A stretch of 64,000 bases of DNA from Labrenzia sp. PHM005 (GTDB taxonomy: Bacteria; Pseudomonadota; Alphaproteobacteria; Rhizobiales; Stappiaceae). The stretch lies in contig NZ_CP041191.1 in NCBI RefSeq assembly GCF_006517275.1, positions 5,761,001-5,825,000 of the forward strand. The letters are read 5' to 3'. Positions 52,235 to 63,162 of this stretch are shown piece after piece; positions within the stretch are counted from its first letter, which is position 1, and the number at the start of each line of letters is the position of its first letter. Both the position numbers and the translations under genes were made by a program. The notes under the pieces were generated by a model, which saw only the letters and a program-made list of their open reading frames with translations, did not search any database and was not told the origin of the DNA.

Positions 52235-53329
52235 GTGGCTGAAGACACCCCTGAAATGTCTTCTGGATCACAGTCCAGCAGACAGAGCTTTGTTCTAGGG
52301 CTTGCCGGTCTGGTGCTTGGCTTCTTGGGCGGCTCCGGCGGAATGGCGCTCGGCTTTTATGACCGGATATTTCCGGAAAACAAATCGCCAACCGCAAGTC
52401 TGGAAGTTTATCCCGGCAGCGGTGAGGCGCCGCATCGCGCCCTCTTGATCGCATCCGGATCATCCGATCCCGAGGGGGGCGATTTGCGCTTTGCCTGGAA
52501 AATCAATTCCGACAGCATGAACGCATCGGACCCGGTCATAGAACACACGTTCAACGAACCGGGCAGATACGCAGTCAATGTGAATGTCCAGGATACGGCC
52601 AACCTAACCGCCACGACAGCAAGGGTGATTGAAGTCAAAGAAGCGTTTGACCGGAACTCATTTCTCCAAACTGTCGACGGCATCGAAGACCGGATTGAGC
52701 TTGGTGATTTTGTTGGCGCGATCGATATCGCCAACCCCGTTCGTTATGCCTGCGGCACACGCGTTCCCCCACAGGAATGCGCCAAAATTCACCGGCTGGC
52801 CGCAGAAGCCCATCGCAATCGCGGCGAATTTGACCATGGCGTTTCGGCGATGAAAATCGCAGTAAGCCTGCACCCCGATGATGTGTTCTACAAGGTCGAA
52901 ATGGCGACACATTATCTCTTGGTTGGCAGAGGGGACAAAGCGACTGAGCAGTTGGAACCGCTTCTTGCAGATCAAACTGGCGGCACACCGGTTGTCTATT
53001 TTGCGGCCCTCGCCCGCGCAATGCAGTCAGATTACGACAAAGCAATCGAGCTCTTGAGCCCGGTGCGTGGCCGGCTGGGGCCATATCATCAGGCGGTCAA
53101 TTTTACACATCAGGTCGTTGACGTCCTGTCCAGCGATGCCACGGAATTCCAGGAAGCTGGCAAGGTGCGGACGATTTTGTGCGAAGAACCCAAGTTCAAA
53201 CAGGTCATTGCCTCCGGAAAGCTTTTTAGGAACGCGCATCTCCAAAGCCTGCATGTGATGGTTAGCCAGTTGACCATGCAGGATCATGCGCGGTTGACAT
53301 CAGCATTGGAGAATGCGGCATGCGAGTAG
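52235..53329 (+). CDS. Membrane-anchored PKD-TPR protein
   Basis: 364 residues from a GTG at 52235. One membrane segment (about 19-40, Gly-rich) anchors the rest outside the cytoplasm. A PKD/Ig-like domain (about 48-130) shows ASGSSDPEGGDLRFAWKI, then a VIEHTFNEPGRYAVNVNVQD strand pattern typical of PKD. The rest (about 140-360) is helical with TPR-like pairs (AAEAHRNRGEFDHGVSAMKI, then ATHYLLVGRGDKATEQLEPL). The stop overlaps the start of a TRAP-type binding protein, so the two are translationally coupled. No known family joins these; function unknown. Confidence 0.75.
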   Translation: MAEDTPEMSSGSQSSRQSFVLGLAGLVLGFLGGSGGMALGFYDRIFPENKSPTASLEVYPGSGEAPHRALLIASGSSDPEGGDLRFAWKINSDSMNASDPVIEHTFNEPGRYAVNVNVQDTANLTATTARVIEVKEAFDRNSFLQTVDGIEDRIELGDFVGAIDIANPVRYACGTRVPPQECAKIHRLAAEAHRNRGEFDHGVSAMKIAVSLHPDDVFYKVEMATHYLLVGRGDKATEQLEPLLADQTGGTPVVYFAALARAMQSDYDKAIELLSPVRGRLGPYHQAVNFTHQVVDVLSSDATEFQEAGKVRTILCEEPKFKQVIASGKLFRNAHLQSLHVMVSQLTMQDHARLTSALENAACE

Positions 53330-54333
53330 TCAGATGGGCAATTGTCCTTTGCCTCACGCTTTCTTCCAGTATGTTTATGTCCGCAGCGCTGGCCGGTTTT
53401 GGCGGCGCAAATCTGCGGATCGTTCACACCTTTTCGGCGGATCATCCGGTTCATCTGCGGCTCAAGGAGATGCTGCCCGAACTGCAGGAAGCGTCCGATT
53501 ATACGGTGCGATTTGAGCTCTATTCGGCCGATGAAGTTGGCGGATGGCGCCAAATAGTCCGCGGATTGGATGGGGGGCGTTACGACTTTGTCCTGAGCCG
53601 CGCCGACCTTCTTGCAGCCAATGGCATCGATATCGGCCCGTTAGGACGAAGCGATCTCTTCATAGATTTCTCCACGTGGAAAAATCTGCCCGAAAGCTCA
53701 GGCGAAGACGCCGTCAAAGAGCTTTTTGCGGAAAGCGGCCTCGACTTTTTGGGCGCGGCCTGGCTCTCATCGGATTATCTGGTTGCCCAAACCGATGTCG
53801 AAGACTTGTCGGACCTTCAAGGCCTCATTGTGCGGACACCCTCCGATACAATGTCTTCAGACCTTTATAAAATGCTCGGTATGGAACCAGTCACCATCGG
53901 GTTGCACGAAACTTTTTTGGCCATGGAACGGGGTATGGTCGATGCCGCCGTTCTGACGGCTTCCGGTTCGTACTGGACAACCTATTGGGATACCAGTGCC
54001 AAGCTAACGGGCCACGGCAACACCTTGATCAGCGACCCGGTCGGCGGCCAGGTCGCGTGGCTGGTAGCCCGCAACAATTGGCAGGAAAAGCTGGACGACT
54101 TTACAGCCTCTCAGGTCAAGAAAGTGCTTGGAGAGGCGATGCTGCGTTTGGGCACAGACCTGCACGCCTCCCAGCAAAACCTTCTAAAATCCGTGTCTCA
54201 AAAAGGGGCGACATTAACCCATTTGAGCGACCAGGACCGGGATCAAATGATAAATGCGGTCCAAGAAGCCTGGCGGACAAGCTTTTCGCCCCGAGACCGC
54301 AGTATTGCCGAGCGGATGGTCGGAAGCAGGTAG
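53320..54333 (+). CDS. Orphan TRAP-type (DctP family) solute-binding protein
   Basis: 337 residues with a Sec signal peptide (about 1-25). The DctP family features are LRIVHTFSADHPVHLRLKEM, the ligand-side Arg in LQGLIVRTPSD, and the helix pattern LHETFLAMERGMVDAAVLTA. No DctQ or DctM membrane genes are adjacent. Its start overlaps the stop of the upstream PKD-TPR membrane protein by 10 bases, so the pair acts as one unit. It may sense an organic acid for that partner instead of a transporter (inference). Confidence 0.85.
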   Translation: MRVVRWAIVLCLTLSSSMFMSAALAGFGGANLRIVHTFSADHPVHLRLKEMLPELQEASDYTVRFELYSADEVGGWRQIVRGLDGGRYDFVLSRADLLAANGIDIGPLGRSDLFIDFSTWKNLPESSGEDAVKELFAESGLDFLGAAWLSSDYLVAQTDVEDLSDLQGLIVRTPSDTMSSDLYKMLGMEPVTIGLHETFLAMERGMVDAAVLTASGSYWTTYWDTSAKLTGHGNTLISDPVGGQVAWLVARNNWQEKLDDFTASQVKKVLGEAMLRLGTDLHASQQNLLKSVSQKGATLTHLSDQDRDQMINAVQEAWRTSFSPRDRSIAERMVGSR

Positions 54334-54598
54334 CCTAATTAGTGACTGTACCGCCATGTCCGCGAAACTTTTGAACCTTTGAGGCTGCAGGGGCATCCGT
54401 AGCTGGACCTCAAGTAAAGCCAGCTCTTTGAGCCGTTCTTATTTTGCTGTGATTACTTTTGGCCCCGCTGCGGGCAGGCCACCCGGCATCATCAAAACCC
54501 CTATAAATTGCAACTAATATTTCTTATATTTATGATTGCATTACCTTACGTCAGCATGCCACACTCCCCGCGGTCCCCAAACACCGAAGAGGCGAGCC

Positions 54599-56113
54599 AT
54601 GCCAGAGCATTTCCGGAACATCGCGATCATGAATAGCGCCGTAGTCCTCGGCGTTTTGATGTCGACAGACGTCTCAGCCCAGAACTGCGATGCGATCTGC
54701 ACCAACGGCGAAAGCTGTATCTCGGCAGCCGTTTACCCCTATGTGCCAGATATGGGCGCCTTTACCTCCGCTATCTGCTCGGCATGGCAGTCGGCAGGCC
54801 AAACCGAAAAGCTCTATCTGATCGCAGATGAGACTGTCTGGGACGGCGGGTACGATTCCAATCCAGTCTATACAAACGGCAGCGGCAGCCAGGTTCCGAT
54901 CGATGTCTTTGTCTATGACGCGATGTATCTGGAGTACTGGAAAACGCAAACTGCGCAAATTCCGGCAGCGCAGATCACCAATCAGTCGGATTTCGTGCCT
55001 TATGCAGAAACCGCACTCAAATTGCCCAACAATGATATGTATGCGCTGCCCATGTTGGGCTGCACCAACATCATGTTCTACCGCAACGGCGATACTGGCA
55101 TGGGCGGCGTGACGACGCTGTCGGAGTTCGAGCAGGTCAATCCTGATGGCATTTACATCAGCCCAGTGCCTTTCGGTATGACAGGCGCGATGATGAATAT
55201 GGCCGGCAAAACGACCATCGGTGTCAACTATATGGTCAAAGGCTATCTGGACACCGGCACTTGGCCATCAATGAGCCAGCTCGATCAATCGATCATCCAA
55301 TCTCTTGCGGATATTTCTGAAACAGCAAGCTATTACAATGCATTGACCGGAGCCATCCCGCCTTTACAAGGTGTGGAAGACCAATATGTCCGGGCGGGAT
55401 ATTTCAGTGCTGGCTATGGCCGCACATCCATCGGATTTTCTGAGAGTATGTCTCAGATGTCGGCCTCCACACGCCAGAATTTGCGGCTCCGCGCCTTCCC
55501 GTGGACGGACAACACCGCGTCACCGAATATGTTTTATGCCGATGTTGCGGGTGTGAACCGCAATTCGCCGTTCCTTGCGAACAACGGAACGCTACCGTTT
55601 GTGCTGGCGAACATTATGACCGAGCAGGCAACTGTGCAAAACGCCATCGCACCGTCGGGTGGTGACCTCTCCTATCTCTTTCCGGCCCGGACCAGTGTCC
55701 TGAATGCACTGAGCTCGGTTGATCCGCTCTATGGACAGATGTCGGACATCTTGAACGCAAAAACCACACAGCTCGTCAGCATGCCGACGACCGACCGGAC
55801 CGCGTTTCACAGTTTCGGCGGCAATGTTCAATCGGCAGTTCTAGGAACCTTTAGCGGGCACTGCGATCTGGAAAGCACAACGTTCCCAGGGGACAATTCT
55901 CAAGCCCCTTCAATCTGTTCGCCGCTTTGCCAGTCGGCAGGCGGCTGGGTTGGCTCTTGGACCAACCAATCGCCCCCAGCCTGGCCGGGATACTCGGCAT
56001 GTGGCTGTTCAAAGTGCATCCAGGCGTCTCCTCTGCCGCAATCCGTTCAAGAGGAAGAAGCAACCACAATGGTGCAATCCGGCCCAGCTCTGAAACGCTA
56101 TATGCGTAACTAG
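54599..56113 (+). CDS. Exported thiaminase I with C-terminal MVL lectin-like domain
   Basis: 504 residues from the ATG at 54599, preceded by AGAGG; the frame reaches 54536. After a signal peptide (ending near DVSAQ) the protein follows thiaminase I closely: AVYPYVPDMGAFTSAI, DVFVYDAMYLEYW, the nucleophile in ALPMLGCTNIMFYRNGD (Cys 155) and the catalytic Glu in IGFSESMSQM (Glu 282). Thiaminase I cleaves thiamine by base exchange. The last 85 residues are extra: a Cys-rich segment (about 421-473) with APSICSPLCQSAGGWVGSWT and YSACGCSKC resembles the mannan-binding MVL lectin repeat. No thiamine biosynthesis genes are near. A strong terminator follows. Confidence 0.9.
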   Translation: MPEHFRNIAIMNSAVVLGVLMSTDVSAQNCDAICTNGESCISAAVYPYVPDMGAFTSAICSAWQSAGQTEKLYLIADETVWDGGYDSNPVYTNGSGSQVPIDVFVYDAMYLEYWKTQTAQIPAAQITNQSDFVPYAETALKLPNNDMYALPMLGCTNIMFYRNGDTGMGGVTTLSEFEQVNPDGIYISPVPFGMTGAMMNMAGKTTIGVNYMVKGYLDTGTWPSMSQLDQSIIQSLADISETASYYNALTGAIPPLQGVEDQYVRAGYFSAGYGRTSIGFSESMSQMSASTRQNLRLRAFPWTDNTASPNMFYADVAGVNRNSPFLANNGTLPFVLANIMTEQATVQNAIAPSGGDLSYLFPARTSVLNALSSVDPLYGQMSDILNAKTTQLVSMPTTDRTAFHSFGGNVQSAVLGTFSGHCDLESTTFPGDNSQAPSICSPLCQSAGGWVGSWTNQSPPAWPGYSACGCSKCIQASPLPQSVQEEEATTMVQSGPALKRYMRN

Positions 56114-56133
56114 ACTTCGCCGGTCTGAAATCG

Positions 56134-56167
56134 AAACGCGGCCCCGCAAAGGCCGCGTTTTCTTGTT
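56134..56167 (+). terminator. Intrinsic terminator of the thiaminase gene
   Basis: Perfect 10-base stem AAACGCGGCC/GGCCGCGTTT with a 7-base loop, followed by TCTTGTTT. It may also stop the convergent amn transcript, as the A-rich left arm gives T on the other strand. Confidence 0.9.
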
Positions 56168-56178
56168 TGCTTGGGCCG

Positions 56179-57690
56179 TTACTGAAACGCGGTTTCGGCA
56201 AAGCTTCTGAGTTTGCGGGAATGCAGGCGGTCGGCGGGCATGTCGCGCATCTTTTCGAGCGATCTAATGCCGATCTCAAGATGTTGGGCAACCTGGCGCT
56301 TGTAAAAATCCGTCGCCATGCCCGGCAGCTTCAATTCGCCGTGCAGCGGCTTGTCGGAGATGCAGAGCAGCGTTCCATATGGCACGCGGAAGCGGAAACC
56401 GTTGGCGGCAATGGTCGCCGATTCCATATCGAGCGCAATCGCGCGGGACTGGGAGAACCGTTTGACCAGTTCCGGCTGATCCCAGAGTTCCCAATTCCGG
56501 TTGTCCAGCGAGACGACGGTCCCGGTGCGCATTACACGCTTTAGATCATAGCCGTCATAGCCGGTGACTTCCGCAACCGCATCTTCCAACGCGACCTGGA
56601 CTTCGGCCAGCGGCGGAATTGGCACCCATGTCGGCAGATCTTGATCCAAAACGTTGTCATCGCGCACATACCCATGGGCAAGCACATAATCGCCCAGCGT
56701 CTGACTGTTTCGAAGGCCCGCGCAGTGTCCCAGCATCAGCCAGACATGAGGGCGCAGAACGGCAACATGGTCGGTGATCGTCTTGGCGTTGGAGGGGCCA
56801 ACCCCAATGTTGACCATAGTAATGCCGCCGCCGTCGGCGCGCTTTAAGTGATAGGCGGGCATTTGCGGCAGTTTGGCCGGCTCCACACCACTGCAGGGAG
56901 CCGTTTCTCCAGCCTTGGTCAGCACATTTCCGGGCGAGACAAAGGCCTCATAACCGCTGTCCGGATCTGCCAGGAACTCCTGGGACATGCGGCAGAACTC
57001 GTCGATGTAAAACTGATAGTTCGTGAAAAGCACATAGTTCTGAAAGTGCTCTGCGGCGGTCGCCGTATAGTGTTGCAACCGGTGCAAGGAATAGTCGACG
57101 CGCGGCGCGGTGAATGAGGCCAGCGGCATCACGCCATCGGCCGGATCATAGGTGCCATTGGCAATGGAATCGTCCATCACCGTCAGATCCGGCAGATCGA
57201 ACATATCGGCCAGCGGCCGGTCGAGGTGCGCTGCCGCCGCACCACCTTCCACATGAGTGCCGTCATAAAAGGCAAAATGCAGCGGGATTGGCATGTCACT
57301 GTCGCCGATCAGGACCGGAACCTCATGGTTCTTCATCAACAGTGACAACTGGTCTTCCAGATAGTGCCGGTAAAGGTCCGGCCGCGTGATGGTCGACGCG
57401 TGACTTCCGGGACCGGAGACAAAGCCATAGGACAAGCGGCTGTCATGGCGGATATGGCTGTCGGTGACGATTTGAACCTGCGGATAAAACGCCCGCACCC
57501 GATGATCGAGCTTCTTCCCGTCGAGAAGCCCCTGAAAGTGTTTTCTCAAAAAGGCTGTATTGTCTTCAAAAATCTCAATGAGCCGTTCAACGGCTGCCTT
57601 GGCATCGCTGAAGACTTCAAGAGGGTGCGCCGGCGCCAAACGTGTTGGCCGCGCTTTTTGCTGAAAAGCCCTATGGATCGGGTTGGTCAT
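56179..57690 (-). CDS. amn: AMP nucleosidase
   Basis: 503 residues from the ATG at 57690 with AAGGA 8 bases upstream. The N-terminal AMN domain is followed by the nucleoside phosphorylase-like catalytic domain, with [29 protein letters not shown] and the late [16 protein letters not shown] as substrate motifs. It splits AMP into adenine and ribose 5-phosphate, controlling the adenylate pool. Divergent from an ABC-type binding protein gene. Confidence 0.95.
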   Translation of the reverse strand: MTNPIHRAFQQKARPTRLAPAHPLEVFSDAKAAVERLIEIFEDNTAFLRKHFQGLLDGKKLDHRVRAFYPQVQIVTDSHIRHDSRLSYGFVSGPGSHASTITRPDLYRHYLEDQLSLLMKNHEVPVLIGDSDMPIPLHFAFYDGTHVEGGAAAAHLDRPLADMFDLPDLTVMDDSIANGTYDPADGVMPLASFTAPRVDYSLHRLQHYTATAAEHFQNYVLFTNYQFYIDEFCRMSQEFLADPDSGYEAFVSPGNVLTKAGETAPCSGVEPAKLPQMPAYHLKRADGGGITMVNIGVGPSNAKTITDHVAVLRPHVWLMLGHCAGLRNSQTLGDYVLAHGYVRDDNVLDQDLPTWVPIPPLAEVQVALEDAVAEVTGYDGYDLKRVMRTGTVVSLDNRNWELWDQPELVKRFSQSRAIALDMESATIAANGFRFRVPYGTLLCISDKPLHGELKLPGMATDFYKRQVAQHLEIGIRSLEKMRDMPADRLHSRKLRSFAETAFQ

Positions 57691-57889
57691 TAAAATCATC
57701 CTTATTGTTGTTATCCTTCAACCCTCTCGCCAGATGCCTCTGCGGTCAATAGCGGAACAACATTTTTTGAATATTTTTTCAGGCGAAGAAAATATTTTCG
57801 CAGCTAGCATTGTAAAACATCGCGAGGTGGACTTTCGCGGTTTCGGGCGAGCCGATAAGCTCAGGGCGGTCCACCACTTGAGGTTTAAT

Positions 57890-58687
57890 ATGTTCCGCTC
57901 GATGCAGTCTCTCCTTCTTGGCATAGTCGCTCTTCTGGCAGTTGGCAGCGCCCAGGCTGAAAACCTTCCGGACCTGAAAGGCCGGGAGATCGTTGTCGCC
58001 TCTGAAAACACCTACCCGCCGATGCAATTCATCGATCCGGCAACGGGCCAGCCGGCAGGCTGGGAATATGATGCTGTTGCAGAAATCGCCAAGCGGCTGA
58101 ACGCGACGATTGCGTACGAAAACCTCAGCTGGGACGCCATGATCCCGGCCATTTCAGCCGGTGAATACGACATGGCCATGAACGGTATCACCATCCGCGC
58201 CGACCGGGCGGAAAAGGTCGACTTCTCTGCGCCTTACATCCGGTCTGAAATGTTCATGCTGGTGCGCGCCGATGAAGACCGGTTTTCCAGACCGGAAGAG
58301 TTCGCCGCCAACGCCGATTTTCTGGCAGGCGCACAGCCAGGCACAACGCCCTTTTATGTCACCGTCTATGAAGTCCTGGACGGCGATGAAACCAATCCGC
58401 GCATCAAACTGTTCGAAACCTTCGGCGCGGCGGTTCAGGCACTCAAAACCGGCGATGTTGATCTGGTCCTGACCGACAGCACCGGCGGACAAGGGTATGT
58501 GACCGCCAATCCGGACACGTTTAAACTTGTGGGCGACCCGATGGGCTCTGAAGACTTCGGTTTTATCTTTCCAAAAGGCTCGGACTTGATCGCGCCCATC
58601 AATGCGGCCATCGCCAGCCTGCGTGCCGACGGCACTTTGGAAGCGCTGAACAAAAAGTGGTTCTTTGACTATAAGGCAGCGCAATAA
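57890..58687 (+). CDS. ABC transporter family 3 solute-binding protein (amino acid type)
   Basis: About 265 residues from the ATG at 57890 with GAGG 6 bases upstream; an upstream extension of the frame to 57683 is not coding. A Sec signal peptide (about 1-21, ending AQA) precedes a canonical family 3 protein: [55 protein letters not shown] with the amino-acid-contacting Arg, and a terminal helix [11 protein letters not shown] permease gene follows 380 bases later with a repeat element between. Likely binds a polar amino acid. Confidence 0.92.
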   Translation: MFRSMQSLLLGIVALLAVGSAQAENLPDLKGREIVVASENTYPPMQFIDPATGQPAGWEYDAVAEIAKRLNATIAYENLSWDAMIPAISAGEYDMAMNGITIRADRAEKVDFSAPYIRSEMFMLVRADEDRFSRPEEFAANADFLAGAQPGTTPFYVTVYEVLDGDETNPRIKLFETFGAAVQALKTGDVDLVLTDSTGGQGYVTANPDTFKLVGDPMGSEDFGFIFPKGSDLIAPINAAIASLRADGTLEALNKKWFFDYKAAQ

Positions 58688-58748
58688 GTCCGGTCGTAGG
58701 AACACTCACCCAGGCGGTAAAGGATACGCTGTCGCCATAGGCACGGAA

Positions 58749-58885
58749 GTCATCCCCGGCGCAGCAAAGCGGAGACCGGGGATCTACTCGTTTGCAGAGA
58801 TTTCCGGCCAAAGTCCAATGCCTGCAGCAAGCGGCAATGAGAGTAGATCCCCGGACATATCCGGTTTCGGGGGCGGGGATGACAT
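58749..58885. repeat. Dispersed intergenic inverted-repeat element (copy 7)
   Basis: GTCATCCCCGGCGCAGCAAA... pairs with ...TCGGGGGCGGGGATGAC, with inner GGGGATCTACTCG and GAGTAGATCCCC. About 137 bases, inserted between the binding protein and permease genes of one transport system. Confidence 0.88.
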
Positions 58886-59064
58886 ACGGCAAAAATCTTG
58901 TTTCCTAATCCCGCAAAACAGAACGTTAAAGCAGGACAATTTGAATATGCAATTGCCCTGTCCGCAAGCGGAGTTTCCGATAGCCGCAACCTAAAACTCA
59001 GCTATTCTTTCTCACTTTAGTGCACTCAATCCCCTCTCCGGAACGCCAATCACAGGCACACCTC

Positions 59065-59871
59065 ATGCTTTCAAAAAAGTCCAAAGCGAATGCTCAGCAA
59101 CAAGACTTTCCCTATTGGCTGCTGGCGGCCTGTCTGATTGCGGTTTTTTTCCTGATTCAGATCGCCACCGACGACATCTATTCAAAGGTCATGGCGACCG
59201 TGTCCCGGGGGATCGGCATTACCATCTTTGTTACGCTGACGGCCTTTTTGTTCGCCTCAATGCTGGGCCTGCTATTGGCGGTTGCTTCCTTGTCCGGATC
59301 AACTCTCCTGCGCCAAACCGCCCGCTTTTACATCGAGATTGTGCGCGGCCTGCCCATCATCGTGCTGCTTCTTTACATAGCCTTTGTCGGCACGCCATTG
59401 ATCGTGATGGGGCTTAACGCGGTTCTGGAGCCACTCGGAATAGATACCCTCCGCACCCGCGACTTTCCGTTGTTGTGGCGGGCCATCACAGCGCTGACGA
59501 TTGGCTATTCAGCTTTCATCGCCGAAGTTTTCCGGGCCGGCATTCAAGCGGTGGACACCGGTCAGATCGAGGCGGCCAAGGCTCTCGGCCTCGGCCGCTG
59601 GCTGCGGTTCCGGCTGATCATCTTCCCGCAAGCGCTCAAAACCATCCTGCCGCCCCTCGGCAATGACTTTGTCGCTATGGTCAAAGACAGTTCCTTGGTG
59701 TCCGTTCTGGGTGTCACTGACATCACCCAGCTCGGTAAGGTCTATGCCGCAGGGTCCTTCCGTTATCTGGAAACCTATAATGTGGTGGCGCTCATTTATC
59801 TGATGATGACCATCTCGCTGTCCCTCGCCTTGCGAAAGTTTGAGCGGACAAAGGATACCAAGGCGGGGTAG
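59065..59871 (+). CDS. Amino acid ABC transporter permease
   Basis: About 268 residues from the ATG at 59065. Five or so membrane segments and the polar amino acid permease signature are clear: YIEIVRGLPIIVLLLYI, EVFRAGIQAVDTGQIEAAKA (the EAA loop docking the ATPase) and FVAMVKDSSLVSVLGVTDI. No ATPase gene follows; the next gene, 6 bases downstream, is unrelated. The system must borrow an ATPase from elsewhere. It pairs with the binding protein at 57890. Confidence 0.93.
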   Translation: MLSKKSKANAQQQDFPYWLLAACLIAVFFLIQIATDDIYSKVMATVSRGIGITIFVTLTAFLFASMLGLLLAVASLSGSTLLRQTARFYIEIVRGLPIIVLLLYIAFVGTPLIVMGLNAVLEPLGIDTLRTRDFPLLWRAITALTIGYSAFIAEVFRAGIQAVDTGQIEAAKALGLGRWLRFRLIIFPQALKTILPPLGNDFVAMVKDSSLVSVLGVTDITQLGKVYAAGSFRYLETYNVVALIYLMMTISLSLALRKFERTKDTKAG

Positions 59872-59877
59872 CTTTTT

Positions 59878-60294
59878 ATGGATAAAGACATGAAAGGCCC
59901 CCTAGTTAAACAAGCCGGGCGCGAGCTCCTGCGCGAGGGGGATCTGCCAAAGATCCGAGGCGCTTTTGCTCAAGCCATGATCCGGTTCAACAACCATATG
60001 GAACGGGTGCCATTGTCACCGGAAGAGATGAGGCAGTTTCTTTCATTCCGGCTCGATACGGTATGGAAGGCTAAAAAACGATCCGACAGGTGGTTAGGCC
60101 GCCTGTTCAATCTTTTGACAGTTGGAGATCCCGACTACTTGCAAATGTCGGGTGCCCGGACCGGGGAAGTCTTGGCATTGGCGGGCTATGATGTCCCCGA
60201 TGTGCTTGACGCTTTGACAGAATACCATGTCAGGCGCGATGTCGTGGAAAAAGCCTATTCCAACCTCAACAGACGACAAGGCCCAAACGACTGA
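59878..60294 (+). CDS. Small soluble helical protein of unknown function
   Basis: 138 residues, mainly charged helices, with no membrane segment or signal. It begins 6 bases after the permease stop with a GGGG-type site and is probably co-transcribed with it. The middle (KKRSDRWLGRLFNLL, then GDPDYLQMSGARTGEVLALAGYDVP) has no motif I know. No function assigned. Confidence 0.7.
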   Translation: MDKDMKGPLVKQAGRELLREGDLPKIRGAFAQAMIRFNNHMERVPLSPEEMRQFLSFRLDTVWKAKKRSDRWLGRLFNLLTVGDPDYLQMSGARTGEVLALAGYDVPDVLDALTEYHVRRDVVEKAYSNLNRRQGPND

Positions 60295-60369
60295 TTGTTC
60301 AAAGCCTATTGCATTATGATGCTAACCTTGATGATCTCATGACCGTGAAACTGTTCGTGGATTTTCCGA

Positions 60370-61052
60370 ATGAAGACATTTGAAGAAATCGAAGCACTGG
60401 CCATCGAGAAAAAGGGCGGCGCAGATCAGCTCACGGCGCTGCTCGCGCAAAACGACTATATGAAGTCCCCGGAAGAGCTGGAGAAAGTCGGCGATGACCG
60501 CTGGCTGGCGATGTTCACCAAGACGATATTTCAGGCCGGGTTTTCCTGGAAGGTGATTGAGAAGAAGTGGCCGGGTTTTGAAGAAGCCTTTGAAGGGTTT
60601 GATACCGCCCGTCTTGCCTTTTTACCCGATGAAGCCTTTGAAGAGCTGCTTCACAACAAGGACATTGTCCGCAATGCCATGAAGATTAAATCCGTGCAAG
60701 CGAACGCGGTCTTCCTGCGGGATCTGGCGCAGGAACACGGCAGCGCGTCAAAGTTCTTTGCTGAGTATCCGGTCGAGGATCAAATCGGCCTGATGGAGCT
60801 TTTGAAAAAGCGCGGCAGCCGGCTTGGCGGCAACTCCGGCCAGTATGCGCTTCGCTTCATGGGAAAGGAGAGTTTCATCCTCTCACGCGACGTGGTTAAC
60901 GCTCTTATCCGTGAAAATGTCATTGGCAATGAGTCCATGTCGAAAAAAAATCTGAACGCGATTCAGGCCGCTTTTAACCATTGGCGGTCAACTTCCGGCC
61001 GCTCGATGAATGAAATCAGCAGAATTCTGGCGTTTTCGGTCGGACCCTCTCA

Positions 61053-61056
<4 letters not shown>
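60370..61056 (+). CDS. DNA-3-methyladenine glycosylase I family protein
   Basis: 228 residues, helical. Features of the Tag family are DRWLAMFTKTIFQAGFSWKVIEKKWPGFEEAFEGFD and AFLPDEAFEELLHNKDIVRN followed by KIKSVQANAVFL; the segments correspond to the helix-hairpin-helix glycosylase fold. Some zinc-ligand residues of E. coli Tag are absent, so this may be the divergent branch with a different base preference. It probably excises alkylated bases. It is the gene just before ccrM. Confidence 0.82.
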
Positions 61057-62327
<1,271 letters not shown>

Positions 62328-62377
62328 GCAGGAAACCAAGCAAAAGCGACCTTCGCGTTCCCCGCGAATACCTTGAA

Positions 62378-62415
62378 ACCCCGTCTTCCAGAATGGAAGT
62401 CGGGGTTTTTGTTTG
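62378..62415 (+). terminator. Intrinsic terminator of ccrM
   Basis: Stem ACCCCGTCTTCCA/TGGAAGTCGGGGT with one mismatch and a 3-base loop, then TTTTTGTTTG. Confidence 0.92.
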
Positions 62416-62441
62416 TCGCACGGAAACGCAGCATCCACGGC

Positions 62442-62574
62442 GGTCACCCCGGCCGCAGCGGAGCGGAGAGCCGGGGCCTACTCGTTTGCAGAGATTTTGT
62501 TTTTAGGCTCAAAGTTGCGGCAAGCGGGCCTGAGAGTAGGGCCCGGGTCGTCACTTGCGTTCACCCGGGGTGAC
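62442..62574. repeat. Dispersed intergenic inverted-repeat element (copy 8)
   Basis: GGTCACCCCGGCCGCAGCGG... pairs with ...TGCGTTCACCCGGGGTGACA, with inner GGGGCCTACTCG and GAGTAGGGCCC. About 133 bases. A single related half (CCGGGACTTGATCCGGGACC) follows near 62600. Confidence 0.88.
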
Positions 62575-62802
62575 AGCTTGCGGGTTGGCATTGCCTGCCG
62601 TCCGGGACTTGATCCGGGACCCTTTCATATCCAGCCGGTCCTGGCTCAAAGGCCGGGACAGCGGAGAGGAAAGCGGCCGCCATCCCTCGACTTTAGACCC
62701 TGTACCGTAGGCCAGCTAACAATTTGACTGCTTCGCTGGCACCTTCATTTTTGGCTGCTGAATGAAGATAGACAACTTTCTACATTTCATAGGAGGAGCG
62801 CT

Positions 62803-62949
62803 ATTTCCGGTGCACAGGAACACGTTGAAACGGTTCTGAGGACCGTTCAATCAGGGTCGGCCCCTGCCTTGTCGCGTATCGCAGCCTCCTGGCGGCGGTC
62901 GCTGTATAAGCATGGCCTGAACCCAGCTGCTAGCCGCCCTTATTCTTAA
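62803..62949 (+). pseudogene. Remnant of an AcoR-like sigma-54 activator gene (N-terminus only)
   Basis: A 48-codon frame starts with ATT 6-7 bases after AGGAGG and reads ISGAQEHVETVLRTVQSGSA, then PALSRIAASWRRSLYKHGLN. This is the typical N-terminal start of AcoR/Fis-type activators, which normally continue for about 600 residues. Here a TAA follows at 62947, and no GAF, AAA+ or Fis domain is found downstream. The start codon seems to have changed from ATG to ATT. The gene is dead or reduced to a fragment. Confidence 0.6.
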
Positions 62950-63162
62950 AAACTGGCACGGGAATTCGAGCACGTCGCCTATAATTGGTTTCATTTGACC
63001 GGAGCACATTTGATTTCTGGCCAGGTGGTATGTGTGCGGTGGTGTGATCACCACAAACGCACATCAACGACGCCAGAGATCAAATCTGCCCAGCCCCTTC
63101 CGATCAATATGCTCCTAATGGATCCAATTAATTGCGGCGTGCTCTAGATGAGCCGTTTTCGA

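Noticed and set aside
63028..63064. Imperfect inverted repeat around GGTGGTGTGATCACCACAAA
   Set aside because: It lies in decayed sequence downstream of the deiodinase-like gene, has mismatched arms and no T-run; could be chance.
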